Of a stretch of DNA of 47,799 bases, positions 22,125 through 30,080 are shown one piece after another. The translations under genes and the position numbers were made by a program. Under the pieces are notes generated by a model. The model saw nothing but the letters and a program-made list of their open reading frames with translations, was not told the DNA's origin and made no database searches. The stretch is from NCBI GenBank assembly GCA_017555695.1, contig JAFZFX010000046.1, forward strand, positions 1 through 47,799, read 5' to 3'. The DNA is from Alistipes sp. (GTDB taxonomy: Bacteria > Bacteroidota > Bacteroidia > Bacteroidales > Rikenellaceae). Every line of letters begins with the position of its first letter. Position 1 is the stretch's first letter.

Positions 22125-23195
22125 ATGGGAAGATTTATACTTGGGGAGAAGCGTCCCCTAATCATTGCGGGTCCGTGTAGTGCTGAGACCCGCGAGCAGA
22201 CTATCGAGACAACGATGGCGTTGGCTCGTTCGGGTCGTGTAGATGTAATTCGCGCGGGCATCTGGAAACCCCGCACCAACCCTGGCACATTCGAGGGCAT
22301 CGGCGAGATTGGTCTTGACTGGCTCAACGAGGTGAAGCAGGCCACAGGTTTGCCCATCGCTGTAGAGGTAGCAAACCGCGCCCATGTGGAGTGCGCCTTG
22401 AAGCACGGCGTAGATATCTTGTGGATTGGCGCGCGTACAACAGTATCGCCCTTCGCCATTCAGGAGATTGCCGAGACTCTGCACGACAACAAGGAGGTTA
22501 CAGTGCTGATTAAGAACCCTATGACACCCGATATCGGCCTTTGGGCTGGTGCCGTGAATCGCCTCGTAAATGAGGGCGTTCCGCAGGAGAACATCGGTCT
22601 GATTCATCGTGGATTCTCATACTTCGGTCAGAGCAAACTGCGTAACCCGCCGATGTGGCATATGATTTTCGAGATGCGTAGCCGCTTCCCCGATATGGTG
22701 ATGATTTGCGACCCGTCGCACATCTGTGGTTGCCGTCCGCTGTTGCAGGGTATCGCCCAGCAGGCTGCCGACCTCTGCTACGACGGCGTGATGATCGAGA
22801 GCCACTGCAACCCCGACAAGGCGTGGAGCGACGCTTCGCAGCAGGTTACACCGCAGGACTGTCTCACGCTGATTGACAACTTGATGTGGCGTGCCAAGAC
22901 CGCTAACGACCCCGAGTTCAATAGCGAGCTGAACATCTGCCGCCGCCAGATTGACCAGATTGATGCCGAGCTCTTCGACTTGCTCAGCCAACGTATGAAG
23001 ACTGCCGACAAGATTGGTCACATCAAGAAGGCCAACAATGTAGCCATCCTGCAGAGCAACCGTTGGGAGGATATCTGCCGACGAATGTTATCGCTCACCC
23101 GCGGAATGGGTCTCAGCGAGGAGTTTGTGCGCACCGTACTGGAGGCCATCCACCTCGAGAGTATCAACCGCCAGAACAATATTATGAATAAGTAG
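22125..23195 (+). CDS. bifunctional DAHP synthase / chorismate mutase
   Basis: This is a fusion of two steps of aromatic biosynthesis, 356 residues. The N-terminal part (about 1-262) is a type I-beta 3-deoxy-7-phosphoheptulonate synthase, with GPCS (16-19), KPRTNP (48-53), IGARTTVS (101-108), CDPSHICG and ESHCNPDKA. The C-terminal part (about 267-352) is an AroQ-type chorismate mutase, with RRQIDQIDAELFDLLSQRM and the IGHIKKANNVAI segment. Bacteroidota commonly have this order, and the mutase domain can serve as an allosteric sensor of prephenate or chorismate. It follows tyrA on the same strand but beyond a terminator, so its expression depends on read-through or an unrecognised promoter. 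Confidence 0.94.
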   Translation: MGRFILGEKRPLIIAGPCSAETREQTIETTMALARSGRVDVIRAGIWKPRTNPGTFEGIGEIGLDWLNEVKQATGLPIAVEVANRAHVECALKHGVDILWIGARTTVSPFAIQEIAETLHDNKEVTVLIKNPMTPDIGLWAGAVNRLVNEGVPQENIGLIHRGFSYFGQSKLRNPPMWHMIFEMRSRFPDMVMICDPSHICGCRPLLQGIAQQAADLCYDGVMIESHCNPDKAWSDASQQVTPQDCLTLIDNLMWRAKTANDPEFNSELNICRRQIDQIDAELFDLLSQRMKTADKIGHIKKANNVAILQSNRWEDICRRMLSLTRGMGLSEEFVRTVLEAIHLESINRQNNIMNK

Positions 23196-23209
23196 AGAGC
23201 ATTATAGCG

Positions 23210-23239
23210 AGAGTCCCAACCGAAAAGTTGGGACTCTTT
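23210..23239 (+). terminator. terminator ending the aromatic gene cluster
   Basis: An 11-bp stem (agagtcccaac with gttgggactct) has loop cgaaaa and is followed by a short T-rich stretch, tttcatt. Confidence 0.78.
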
Positions 23240-23260
23240 CATTATAAAAAGGCGACAATC

Positions 23261-23291
23261 TTGCTGTAGTTGATAAAAAAGGTTAAATTTG
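23261..23291 (+). promoter_or_regulatory. promoter of the hydrolase/mur ligase/ddl run
   Basis: TTG at 23261-23263, 20 bases, then TAAATTTG at 23284-23291. The ATG at 23304 lies 12 bases after the box, giving a very short leader. Confidence 0.65.
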
Positions 23292-23303
23292 CAAAAGAAA
23301 ACT

Positions 23304-24077
23304 ATGGACAAGACTATCACATACTCCGACATAAGGTTGCACTACACCGTCGAAGGTGCGGGGCGACCTTTGTTCTTGTTGCACGGATGGGGATGCAGTG
23401 GCGAGATTTTCAAGCAGATACGCCCCTTCCTGGCACAATATTTCCAGGTCATCACGGTGGACTTCGCGGGCTTCGGTCAGAGCGAGGAGCCGCAGACGGT
23501 GTGGGGCGTCGAGGAGTACACCCGCTCGCTGGAGGCTATCGTCGAGATGGAGGGCGCAGAGAACCCCATCCTCGTGGGCCACTCATTCGGAGGCCGCGTG
23601 TCGATAGTCTATGCTTCGCGCAATCGCACCCACAAGGTGGTGCTGGTCGATGCTGCAGGCGTGAAGCCTCGCCGTAGCCTCAACTACTACCGCAAGGTCT
23701 ATACATTCAAACTCATCAAGCGCCTCTTGCCCATCGTGGTGGGTCGCAAGCGTGCTGACGAGATTATCGAGAAGCGACGCAAGGCAGCTGGCTCGGCCGA
23801 CTACAACAGCGCCTCGCCTATGATGCGAGCCATTCTGTCGAAGGTCGTAAACGAGGATTTGTGCCACCTGATGCCCCGAATCAAGGCACCCACGCTGCTC
23901 TTTTGGGGTGAGAACGACACAGCCACACCGCTTGCCGACGCCAAGAAGATGGAGCAGCTGATTCCCGATGCAGGATTAGTGACAGTAGCAGGTGCGGGAC
24001 ACTACTCGTTCCTGGAGAATGGGGCTCTGTTCGCGAGAGTTATGGAGAGTTTTCTGGCAAAAGAGATGAAAAAGTAA
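23304..24077 (+). CDS. alpha/beta-fold hydrolase
   Basis: This is a 257-residue cytosolic alpha/beta hydrolase. The oxyanion-hole region is LFLLHGWG. The nucleophile elbow is VGHSFGG with Ser94. The acid is probably the Asp in WGENDTATP and the base the His in GAGHYSFLE. The substrate is unknown, and esterases, lactonases and C-C hydrolases share this pattern. I start at the ATG 23304 because the in-frame TTG 15 bases earlier overlaps the promoter box. The Mur-ligase-like gene follows after three bases, so the hydrolase is probably co-expressed with cell-wall precursor enzymes. Confidence 0.88.
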   Translation: MDKTITYSDIRLHYTVEGAGRPLFLLHGWGCSGEIFKQIRPFLAQYFQVITVDFAGFGQSEEPQTVWGVEEYTRSLEAIVEMEGAENPILVGHSFGGRVSIVYASRNRTHKVVLVDAAGVKPRRSLNYYRKVYTFKLIKRLLPIVVGRKRADEIIEKRRKAAGSADYNSASPMMRAILSKVVNEDLCHLMPRIKAPTLLFWGENDTATPLADAKKMEQLIPDAGLVTVAGAGHYSFLENGALFARVMESFLAKEMKK

Positions 24078-24080
24078 GAT

Positions 24081-25640
24081 ATGTTGATTGACAATATTAT
24101 ATTCTGGCCCTTGTACGCTCTGCTGTGGTTTGCAGTGGTGCGCTACGATGTGCATATGTTCCAGCACAACTCATACCGCGAGGAGCGTTATGCCCGCTGG
24201 TTCAAGGGTGGCTACAAGTTTTTGCGTGCTGCGGTGATTGCAGCACTTGCCGTTGTGGGATTCATCTTCAATCCCGTATTCATCGGTTTCTCGGTGGTGT
24301 TGATGCCCGTGATGGCGGTGAAGGAGTTGCGCACAAAGTACAAGAAGCCCATAGTCTATACGATGCGAGTGAAGCGTCTGTTCTTGACGGCGGCTATTCT
24401 GACTGCGGCGGTGATTGCCGTAACCGAGATTTTCGCTCCGCAGTATGCTATGCCCACAGCTCTGGTGATTTTGGCTCTGCCCATCATTATGCTGACTGCC
24501 AACCTCGTGAACAAACCCCTGGAGGCGGCCATCTCGCGTTGGTACTACAACGATGCCAAGCGCATTTTGCGCTCAATGCCCGACCTGAAAATCATCGGTA
24601 TCACGGGTAGCTTCGGCAAAACATCTACGAAACACTATCTCTACCGCATACTTGCCGAGAAGTACAATGTGCTGATGACTCCCGGCAACTTCAACACCAC
24701 GCTCGGCGTGATACGCACCGTGCGCGAACATCTCAAGCCCCACCATCAGGTCTTCATCGTCGAGATGGGTGCCAAGCAGAGGGGCGACATCAAAGAGATT
24801 TGCGACCTGGTACACCCCACCATCGGTATCGTTACGGCCGTGGGTGAGATGCACCTCGAGACATTCGGTTCGGTGGAGGGTGTGCTGAAGACCAAGTTTG
24901 AGTTGATTGACGCCCTCGACGAGAGAGGCTTGGGCGTGATAAACCTCGACTCGGAGCCTATCGCTGACGCACACATCCACCACAAGTGCAACATTCTGCG
25001 CTACTCGGTGGAGAATGCTGCGGCCGACTACCGCGCTACGGATGTACACTACGCGCCGCAGGCCACATCGTTCAGCGTGAATGTCAAGGGCGATGTTACG
25101 GAGGGTTATGTGACACACCTCGCGGGTCGTGGCAACATACTCAACCTGTTGGCAGCCATCGCAGTTGCTGACGAATTGAAGGTGCCAGCATCGATGCAGA
25201 AGCGCGCAATAAGACAAATTGAGCAGATTGAGCATCGCCTGAGCATAAAGACTACGGCGGGCGGTGTGACTATCATAGACGACGCCTACAACTCAAACCC
25301 CGCAGGTGCGAAGATGGCACTCGAGGTGTTGCGCGAGTTCCAGATTAAGGGCTCGGGCCGCAGAGTGGTGGTGACGCCAGGCTTCGTGGAGATGGGCGAG
25401 AGTCAGGAGCGCAACAACCGTCAGCTGGGTCGCGACATAGCGCAGGCGGCTGATTGGGTATATGTGGTAAACAAGGTGAACCGCCAGGCCATCACGCTCG
25501 GTCTTGCAGACAGAGAATTCCCCGAGGAGCGCATCATCCAGACCGATTCGTTTGCCGAGGCAATGGCACATCTGTCGAAGACAATGCAGGCGGGCGATGT
25601 CATATTGTACGAAAACGATCTGCCCGACTCATTCCAATAG
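24081..25640 (+). CDS. membrane-anchored MurF-like Mur ligase family protein
   Basis: This 519-residue protein is in two parts. Residues 1-150 have three or four predicted membrane segments (about 5-20, 47-78, 100-117, 124-142) in place of the usual N-terminal UDP-sugar-binding domain of MurF. From about 168 it is a Mur ligase: P-loop GITGSFGKTST (173-183), the central-domain EMGAKQRGDI, then the C-terminal domain with RLSIK, DDAYNSNPAG and TPGFVEMG. Such ligases join an amino acid or dipeptide to a carboxylate with ATP. It sits directly before D-Ala-D-Ala ligase, which suggests D-Ala-D-Ala addition to a wall precursor, or a MurF-like step on another acceptor. The start is set by a three-base gap after the hydrolase. 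Confidence 0.82.
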   Translation: MLIDNIIFWPLYALLWFAVVRYDVHMFQHNSYREERYARWFKGGYKFLRAAVIAALAVVGFIFNPVFIGFSVVLMPVMAVKELRTKYKKPIVYTMRVKRLFLTAAILTAAVIAVTEIFAPQYAMPTALVILALPIIMLTANLVNKPLEAAISRWYYNDAKRILRSMPDLKIIGITGSFGKTSTKHYLYRILAEKYNVLMTPGNFNTTLGVIRTVREHLKPHHQVFIVEMGAKQRGDIKEICDLVHPTIGIVTAVGEMHLETFGSVEGVLKTKFELIDALDERGLGVINLDSEPIADAHIHHKCNILRYSVENAAADYRATDVHYAPQATSFSVNVKGDVTEGYVTHLAGRGNILNLLAAIAVADELKVPASMQKRAIRQIEQIEHRLSIKTTAGGVTIIDDAYNSNPAGAKMALEVLREFQIKGSGRRVVVTPGFVEMGESQERNNRQLGRDIAQAADWVYVVNKVNRQAITLGLADREFPEERIIQTDSFAEAMAHLSKTMQAGDVILYENDLPDSFQ

Positions 25641-25664
25641 TAAAAACGATAAACTCAATATAAG

Positions 25665-26888
25665 ATGAAGAGCAAAGTAAATGTAGGAGTAATCTTCGGT
25701 GGCCGCTCAGTAGAGAACGAGATCTCGGTACTGACCGCCATCCAGGCAATGGAGGCCATCGATACTACAAAATATGATGTAACACCCATATACATCTCGA
25801 AGCAGGGTGTATGGTACACTGGCGAGGCACTGCGCAAGAGCGAGAACTACCGCGATATGGACTCACTCTACGCCCGTTGCGAAGCCGTTTACCTGCGTCC
25901 TATCTATGGCGACAACAACCTCTACAAGGTTAAGCGCCCGTTGTTTGGCAGCGACATAGTAACTTCGCTCGATGTGATTCTGCCTGCACTGCACGGTACC
26001 AACTGCGAGGACGGCTCATTCCAGGGCGCCATCGAGATGACGGGCATACCCTATGCGGGTTGCAATGTGCTGGCATCAGCCAACGGTATGGATAAGATTA
26101 CAATGAAGATGATACTCAAGGAGAGTGGTATCCCCGTAATCGACTACACCTGGTTCTCTGACAAGGAGTGGTTCGACAATCAGCAGGGCGTCATCGAGCG
26201 CACCGAAGGCAAGTTGCAGTATCCGATGATTGTCAAGCCCGCCGACTCTGGCTCGAGCGTCGGCATCACAGCCGTACACAACCGCGAGGAGTTGGTCGAG
26301 GCGGTGGATAACGCCGTGAGCTACTCGAAGCGCATCATCGTGGAGCGTCTGGTAGAAAAACTCAAGGAGATCAACTGCTCGGTTTTGGGTAACTACTACG
26401 AGTGCGAGGCGTCGGTTTGCGAGGCTCCCATCCGCAGTGGCGAGATTCTAAGCTACGCCGACAAGTATCTTGGTGGTGGTGCGAAGGGTGGCGCAAAGGG
26501 CGGCGTAAAGCAGTCGCAGGGTATGCGCTCGACAGTAAGAGAGATCCCCGCCAATCTGCCCGATGAGGTTACCACATTCATCCGCACAACGGCAGTAGAT
26601 ACATTCAAGGCGTTGGCTTGCGACGGCGTATCGCGCATCGACTTTATGATTGACGAGGCTACAGGTAAGATTTATGTGAACGAAATCAATACCATCCCTG
26701 GCTCGCTGTCGTTCTATCTGTGGGAGGCTACGGGCGTAGAGTTCAACGAGTTGGTTGAGCGACTCATCGAGATTGCCTTCGAGCGCAAGCGCGACTCATC
26801 GTTCAAGACCACAAGCTACAAGGAGAATATCTTTAACTACTCTTCAGCAGCCTCGGGTGCAAAGGGCGCGAAGGGTGCAAAGAGATAA
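25665..26888 (+). CDS. ddl: D-alanine--D-alanine ligase with glycine/lysine-rich insertion
   Basis: This ATP-grasp ligase makes the D-Ala-D-Ala terminus of the peptidoglycan stem. Motifs seen are FGGRSVENEIS (11-21), LPALHGTNCEDG (106-117), KPADSGSSVG (191-200), RIDFMID and NEINTIPG (339-346). At 407 residues it is longer than typical Ddl (about 310-370). Part of the excess is an insertion at about 269-285 (GGGAKGGAKGGVK...) between YADKYL and REIPANLP, where the mobile omega loop covers the active site. Another part is a C-terminal tail, GAKGAKGAKR, of similar composition. It follows the MurF-like gene after 24 bases and is followed by a small beta-barrel gene. Confidence 0.93.
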   Translation: MKSKVNVGVIFGGRSVENEISVLTAIQAMEAIDTTKYDVTPIYISKQGVWYTGEALRKSENYRDMDSLYARCEAVYLRPIYGDNNLYKVKRPLFGSDIVTSLDVILPALHGTNCEDGSFQGAIEMTGIPYAGCNVLASANGMDKITMKMILKESGIPVIDYTWFSDKEWFDNQQGVIERTEGKLQYPMIVKPADSGSSVGITAVHNREELVEAVDNAVSYSKRIIVERLVEKLKEINCSVLGNYYECEASVCEAPIRSGEILSYADKYLGGGAKGGAKGGVKQSQGMRSTVREIPANLPDEVTTFIRTTAVDTFKALACDGVSRIDFMIDEATGKIYVNEINTIPGSLSFYLWEATGVEFNELVERLIEIAFERKRDSSFKTTSYKENIFNYSSAASGAKGAKGAKR

Positions 26889-26922
26889 TCGAGAGAGACG
26901 AAACGCAAAAAAAACTTAGATT

Positions 26923-27489
26923 ATGAGACGATACATCTTACTGTTGGCAGCGCTGATGCTCACAACCTATGCATCGGCTGGCATACTCCCCAAACTGCAG
27001 TTTGGACTCCGCGCAGGTATGGACTATCAGGTAAACGACTTCAAGAGCGCTATCGAGGAGATAGACCTCAAGTCGAGCACCGGCTGGTTTGGAGGTGCCC
27101 ACGCAACACTGAGCTGGGGTATGCTCGGCATACGCCCCGAGTTAATATACTCGCAGAATAAGTTTGACATCGAGTCGTTGGACGGCTCGGTGAAGATGAA
27201 CAAGGTGGATTTACCCATTCTGTTGCAAATGAAACTGCTGGGCTTGGTAGCTGTGCAGGTGGGTCCTACATTCAACCTGATGACCAACACTAGCGGCTCG
27301 GGCGAGGGCGCAGTGTGGGACATCAAGCGACCCTCGATGGGTTATGCCGTAGGCGCCGAGGTGGAGATTTGGAAGATATCTATTTCAGCCCGCTACAACG
27401 GCTCATTCAAGAAGAGTGAGGTATTCGGCTACACCACTGGCGAGAACAAGATTTCGACCATACAGTTGGGCATTGGCTACAACTTCTAA
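26923..27489 (+). CDS. small outer-membrane beta-barrel protein (porin/OmpX-like)
   Basis: This 188-residue exported protein has a signal peptide ending near YASAG (about residue 19). It then alternates amphipathic strands with Gly/aromatic turns (FGLRAGMDYQVNDF, GMLGIRPELIYSQNKF, YAVGAEVEIWKISISARYNGSF) and ends in LGIGYNF with a terminal Phe. That pattern is the outer-membrane beta-barrel (PF13568-like) family common in Bacteroidota. No ligand or partner is evident. It lies 34 bases after ddl and is followed by a poly-G run and a terminator, so it likely ends the hydrolase-mur-ddl unit. Confidence 0.85.
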   Translation: MRRYILLLAALMLTTYASAGILPKLQFGLRAGMDYQVNDFKSAIEEIDLKSSTGWFGGAHATLSWGMLGIRPELIYSQNKFDIESLDGSVKMNKVDLPILLQMKLLGLVAVQVGPTFNLMTNTSGSGEGAVWDIKRPSMGYAVGAEVEIWKISISARYNGSFKKSEVFGYTTGENKISTIQLGIGYNF

Positions 27490-27491
27490 TA

Positions 27492-27500
27492 GGGGGGGGG
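27492..27500 (+). repeat. homopolymer run of nine G just after the beta-barrel gene
   Basis: Nine consecutive G begin two bases after the TAA of the beta-barrel gene. Such runs are prone to slippage, but this one is outside the coding region, so it could change only the 3' UTR. Confidence 0.9.
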
Positions 27501-27519
27501 CGACCCCACTGAAAACAAC

Positions 27520-27552
27520 AAGGCGAGAATCATCGGATTCTCGCCTTATTTA
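27520..27552 (+). terminator. terminator after the beta-barrel gene, possibly bidirectional
   Basis: A 12-bp perfect stem (aaggcgagaatc / gattctcgcctt) has loop atcg and is followed by atttattt. The opposite side has aaaacaaca, so the convergent aminotransferase gene may use it as well. Confidence 0.85.
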
Positions 27553-27596
27553 TTTGGTTCGGGAGGATTACCTTCCCCTTATACAGACGCTCCAAA

Positions 27597-28799
27597 TTAA
27601 AGCTCTACCCTACCGGGATATGCCTCGAGAGCCTTACCCAGGATAAAGAGGGCACGACGCAAATCCTCCTTCTTTAGCACATAGGCAATACGCACCTCGT
27701 TACGACCCTTCGTTGAGTCGGTATAGAAACCCGACGCAGGGGCCATCATCACGGTCTCGCCCTCATAGTTGAACTCCGACAGACACCAAGCGCAGAAACG
27801 GTCGCTATCGTCGATGGGCAAGCGTGCCACGGTATAGAAGGCACCCATAGGGATGGGCGAATAGACTCCAGGTATCTTGTTCAGGCCGTCAATGAGGCAG
27901 TTACGGCGCTCGATATACTCCTCGTATGTGCGAATCATATACTCTCGCGGAGCATCCAACGACGCCTCGGCCACAATCTGACCCAACAGCGGCGGACTGA
28001 GTCGAGCCTGACAGAACTTCATCACGGCATTACGCAGGTTGTGGTTTTTGGTAATCAGCGCACCGATACGGATACCGCACTCGGAGTAGCGCTTCGACAC
28101 CGAGTCAATCAGCACAACATTCTGCTCGATACCCTCCAAGTGGCAAGCCGAGATATAGGGCGAACCCGTATAGATAAACTCGCGGTAAACCTCGTCAGAG
28201 AAGAGGAACAGGTCATACTTCTTGACGATGTCGCGGATGCGGTTCATCTCCTTGCGGGTATAGAGGTAACCCGTCGGGTTGTTGGGGTTACATATAAGAA
28301 TACCGCGCGTACGCTCGTTGATAAGCTCCTCGAACTGCTCAACCTTGGGCAACGCAAAACCCTCCTCGATAGAGGTCGAAACGGTACGGATAACCGCTCC
28401 AGCCGAGATGGCAAAGGCCATATAGTTGGCATAAGCGGGCTCGGGCACAATAATCTCGTCACCAGGATTCAGGCACGACATAAAGGCAAAAAGCACCGCC
28501 TCGCTACCGCCCGTAGTGATGATGATATCGTCGGGAGTGAGTTTAATCTGATACTGGTCGTAATATCCCACCAGCTTCTCGCGCAACGAGAGGTAGCCGT
28601 CGCTCGGACTATACTCCAGCACGGCTCTATCGACACTACGCAGGGCATCGATACCCTCCTGCGGCGTGGGCAGGTCGGGCTGACCGATATTGAGATGATA
28701 TATCTTTACACCGCGACGCTTTGCATCGTCAGCCAAAGGCACCAATTTACGAATCGGCGAGGCCGGCATCTGCACCGCGCGTTCTGATATTTGTGGCAT
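27597..28799 (-). CDS. class I/II pyridoxal-phosphate aminotransferase
   Basis: This 400-residue fold-type-I aminotransferase starts MPQISERAVQMPASPIRKL. Motifs include INIGQPDLPTP-like LNIGQPDLPTP, ICNPNNPTGYLYT, the Asp in FSDEVYREF, and IDSVSKRYSECGIRIGAL with the PLP lysine. It belongs to the broad aspartate/aromatic aminotransferase group, and substrate specificity cannot be set from sequence. It is distinct from the enzyme in the aromatic operon. It stands downstream of the exopolysaccharide genes on the same strand, separated by 87 bases in which I see no clear promoter or terminator. Co-transcription is therefore possible but not shown. Confidence 0.9.
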   Translation of the reverse strand: MPQISERAVQMPASPIRKLVPLADDAKRRGVKIYHLNIGQPDLPTPQEGIDALRSVDRAVLEYSPSDGYLSLREKLVGYYDQYQIKLTPDDIIITTGGSEAVLFAFMSCLNPGDEIIVPEPAYANYMAFAISAGAVIRTVSTSIEEGFALPKVEQFEELINERTRGILICNPNNPTGYLYTRKEMNRIRDIVKKYDLFLFSDEVYREFIYTGSPYISACHLEGIEQNVVLIDSVSKRYSECGIRIGALITKNHNLRNAVMKFCQARLSPPLLGQIVAEASLDAPREYMIRTYEEYIERRNCLIDGLNKIPGVYSPIPMGAFYTVARLPIDDSDRFCAWCLSEFNYEGETVMMAPASGFYTDSTKGRNEVRIAYVLKKEDLRRALFILGKALEAYPGRVEL

Positions 28800-28886
28800 A
28801 ATAACTCTAACTTTTAACCTAACTTAATTATCATCCACCATAACTTCCCCCAAAGGTCATCACGCCTCAACCTATGGGCGCCAACA

Positions 28887-30047
28887 CTAACCATTGTACT
28901 TATCGAGTGCGTGACCGATTTTCTTGACGAAAGCGTTACGATGAATACTATATTTTCCTACAAGTGCCTGCATTGACTCATACAATGCAGCGTTCTTTAG
29001 GCGAATAATATCTACTGTATAATACAAGCCCCAAGTCACAATAAATGCTGCAGCTGCTGTTACATAGAGCTGTGTCTCGACGGTTGTATTGAGGACATTA
29101 CACATATGCCAAGCCACAACAACCAAACCATTCAGTATAAGGATGTTGATTGTAGTAATCACATGGCTAAAGCCAAGCGAAATGAACATATGGTGAAGGT
29201 GCGTCTTGTCGGGGCTGAATGGCGAGCGGCGCTGAGCAATACGGGCCAGCATAACTCTTACGGTGTCAAACACGGGAATTGACAAAACAGCCAAAGTAAA
29301 GCTAACTGTAGAGCCTGTAACTACATCCGAACCGGTCTGAATGATACGCGTAACGAACAACGCGCAGAGGAAGCCAATCACCAACGAACCTCCATCACCC
29401 AAGAACATCTTGGTCTTATGGCCAAACACATTGTGGATTACAAAGGGCACCAGCGCTCCAAACATCGAGAAGGCCAACAGAGAGTACTCCACATCGCCGA
29501 TTCTCACGAAACAAAACGCGAAGAGCAACGATGCAAAGATACCATAACCCGAGCAGAGTCCATCGACACCATCGATAAGGTTCAACGCATTGATAATACC
29601 CACACAAGAGAATACGGTAAGGCCTCCTGCCACGATTTTAGGCAAATCATAGATGCCCCAAATTCCGTGGAAATTATCGATATATACACCGCCCAAAAAC
29701 ATAATCAAGCAGACGGCAAATATCTGCATAGCAAAACGCAGCATTGGCGATAGGTCCAAGATATCGTCGCCCACACCAGTGTAGAGCAGCAACAACATCG
29801 CCAAAATGACATTTACAGGCGTATCGAGGTCACTGAAATAGTAACCCGCCACCGCCATCGAGAACATAATGCCGAAGAATACTCCGACACCGCCCAAAAC
29901 GGGGATAGGCGTCTTGTTGAGTTTGCGGGCATTGGGATTGTCCACAATCTGTTTCAGGAGCGCAACTTTCACCAATGTCGGGTGAATCATAAAAACGGTT
30001 ACTGCGGCCACCAATATCGGCAACAAGGCAATGTGTAAAAAATTCAT
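28887..30047 (-). CDS. polyprenyl-phosphate glycosyl-1-phosphate transferase (WecA/MraY family)
   Basis: This integral membrane enzyme starts glycan assembly by moving a sugar-1-phosphate, typically GlcNAc-1-P, from a UDP-sugar onto undecaprenyl phosphate. The 386 residues have about eleven membrane segments. Family motifs are DDILDL (94-99), NLIDGVDGL (156-164), FLGDGGS (215-221) and DKTHLHH (280-286). The last resembles the WecA/TagO-type histidine motif more than the MraY one. It lies 33 bases after the Wzz-like gene. In this setting it probably initiates an exopolysaccharide, capsule or O-antigen unit exported by the Wza-like protein upstream. Confidence 0.9.
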   Translation of the reverse strand: MNFLHIALLPILVAAVTVFMIHPTLVKVALLKQIVDNPNARKLNKTPIPVLGGVGVFFGIMFSMAVAGYYFSDLDTPVNVILAMLLLLYTGVGDDILDLSPMLRFAMQIFAVCLIMFLGGVYIDNFHGIWGIYDLPKIVAGGLTVFSCVGIINALNLIDGVDGLCSGYGIFASLLFAFCFVRIGDVEYSLLAFSMFGALVPFVIHNVFGHKTKMFLGDGGSLVIGFLCALFVTRIIQTGSDVVTGSTVSFTLAVLSIPVFDTVRVMLARIAQRRSPFSPDKTHLHHMFISLGFSHVITTINILILNGLVVVAWHMCNVLNTTVETQLYVTAAAAFIVTWGLYYTVDIIRLKNAALYESMQALVGKYSIHRNAFVKKIGHALDKYNG

Positions 30048-30080
30048 AGCAGCAGTTATTTTAGGTTGTTTGTTTTTCGG

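Noticed and set aside
24573-25235. Long open frame opposite the Mur ligase gene, and similar long frames opposite many other genes
   Set aside because: They mirror codon structure of the real genes, lack family motifs and have no promoter or spacing logic.
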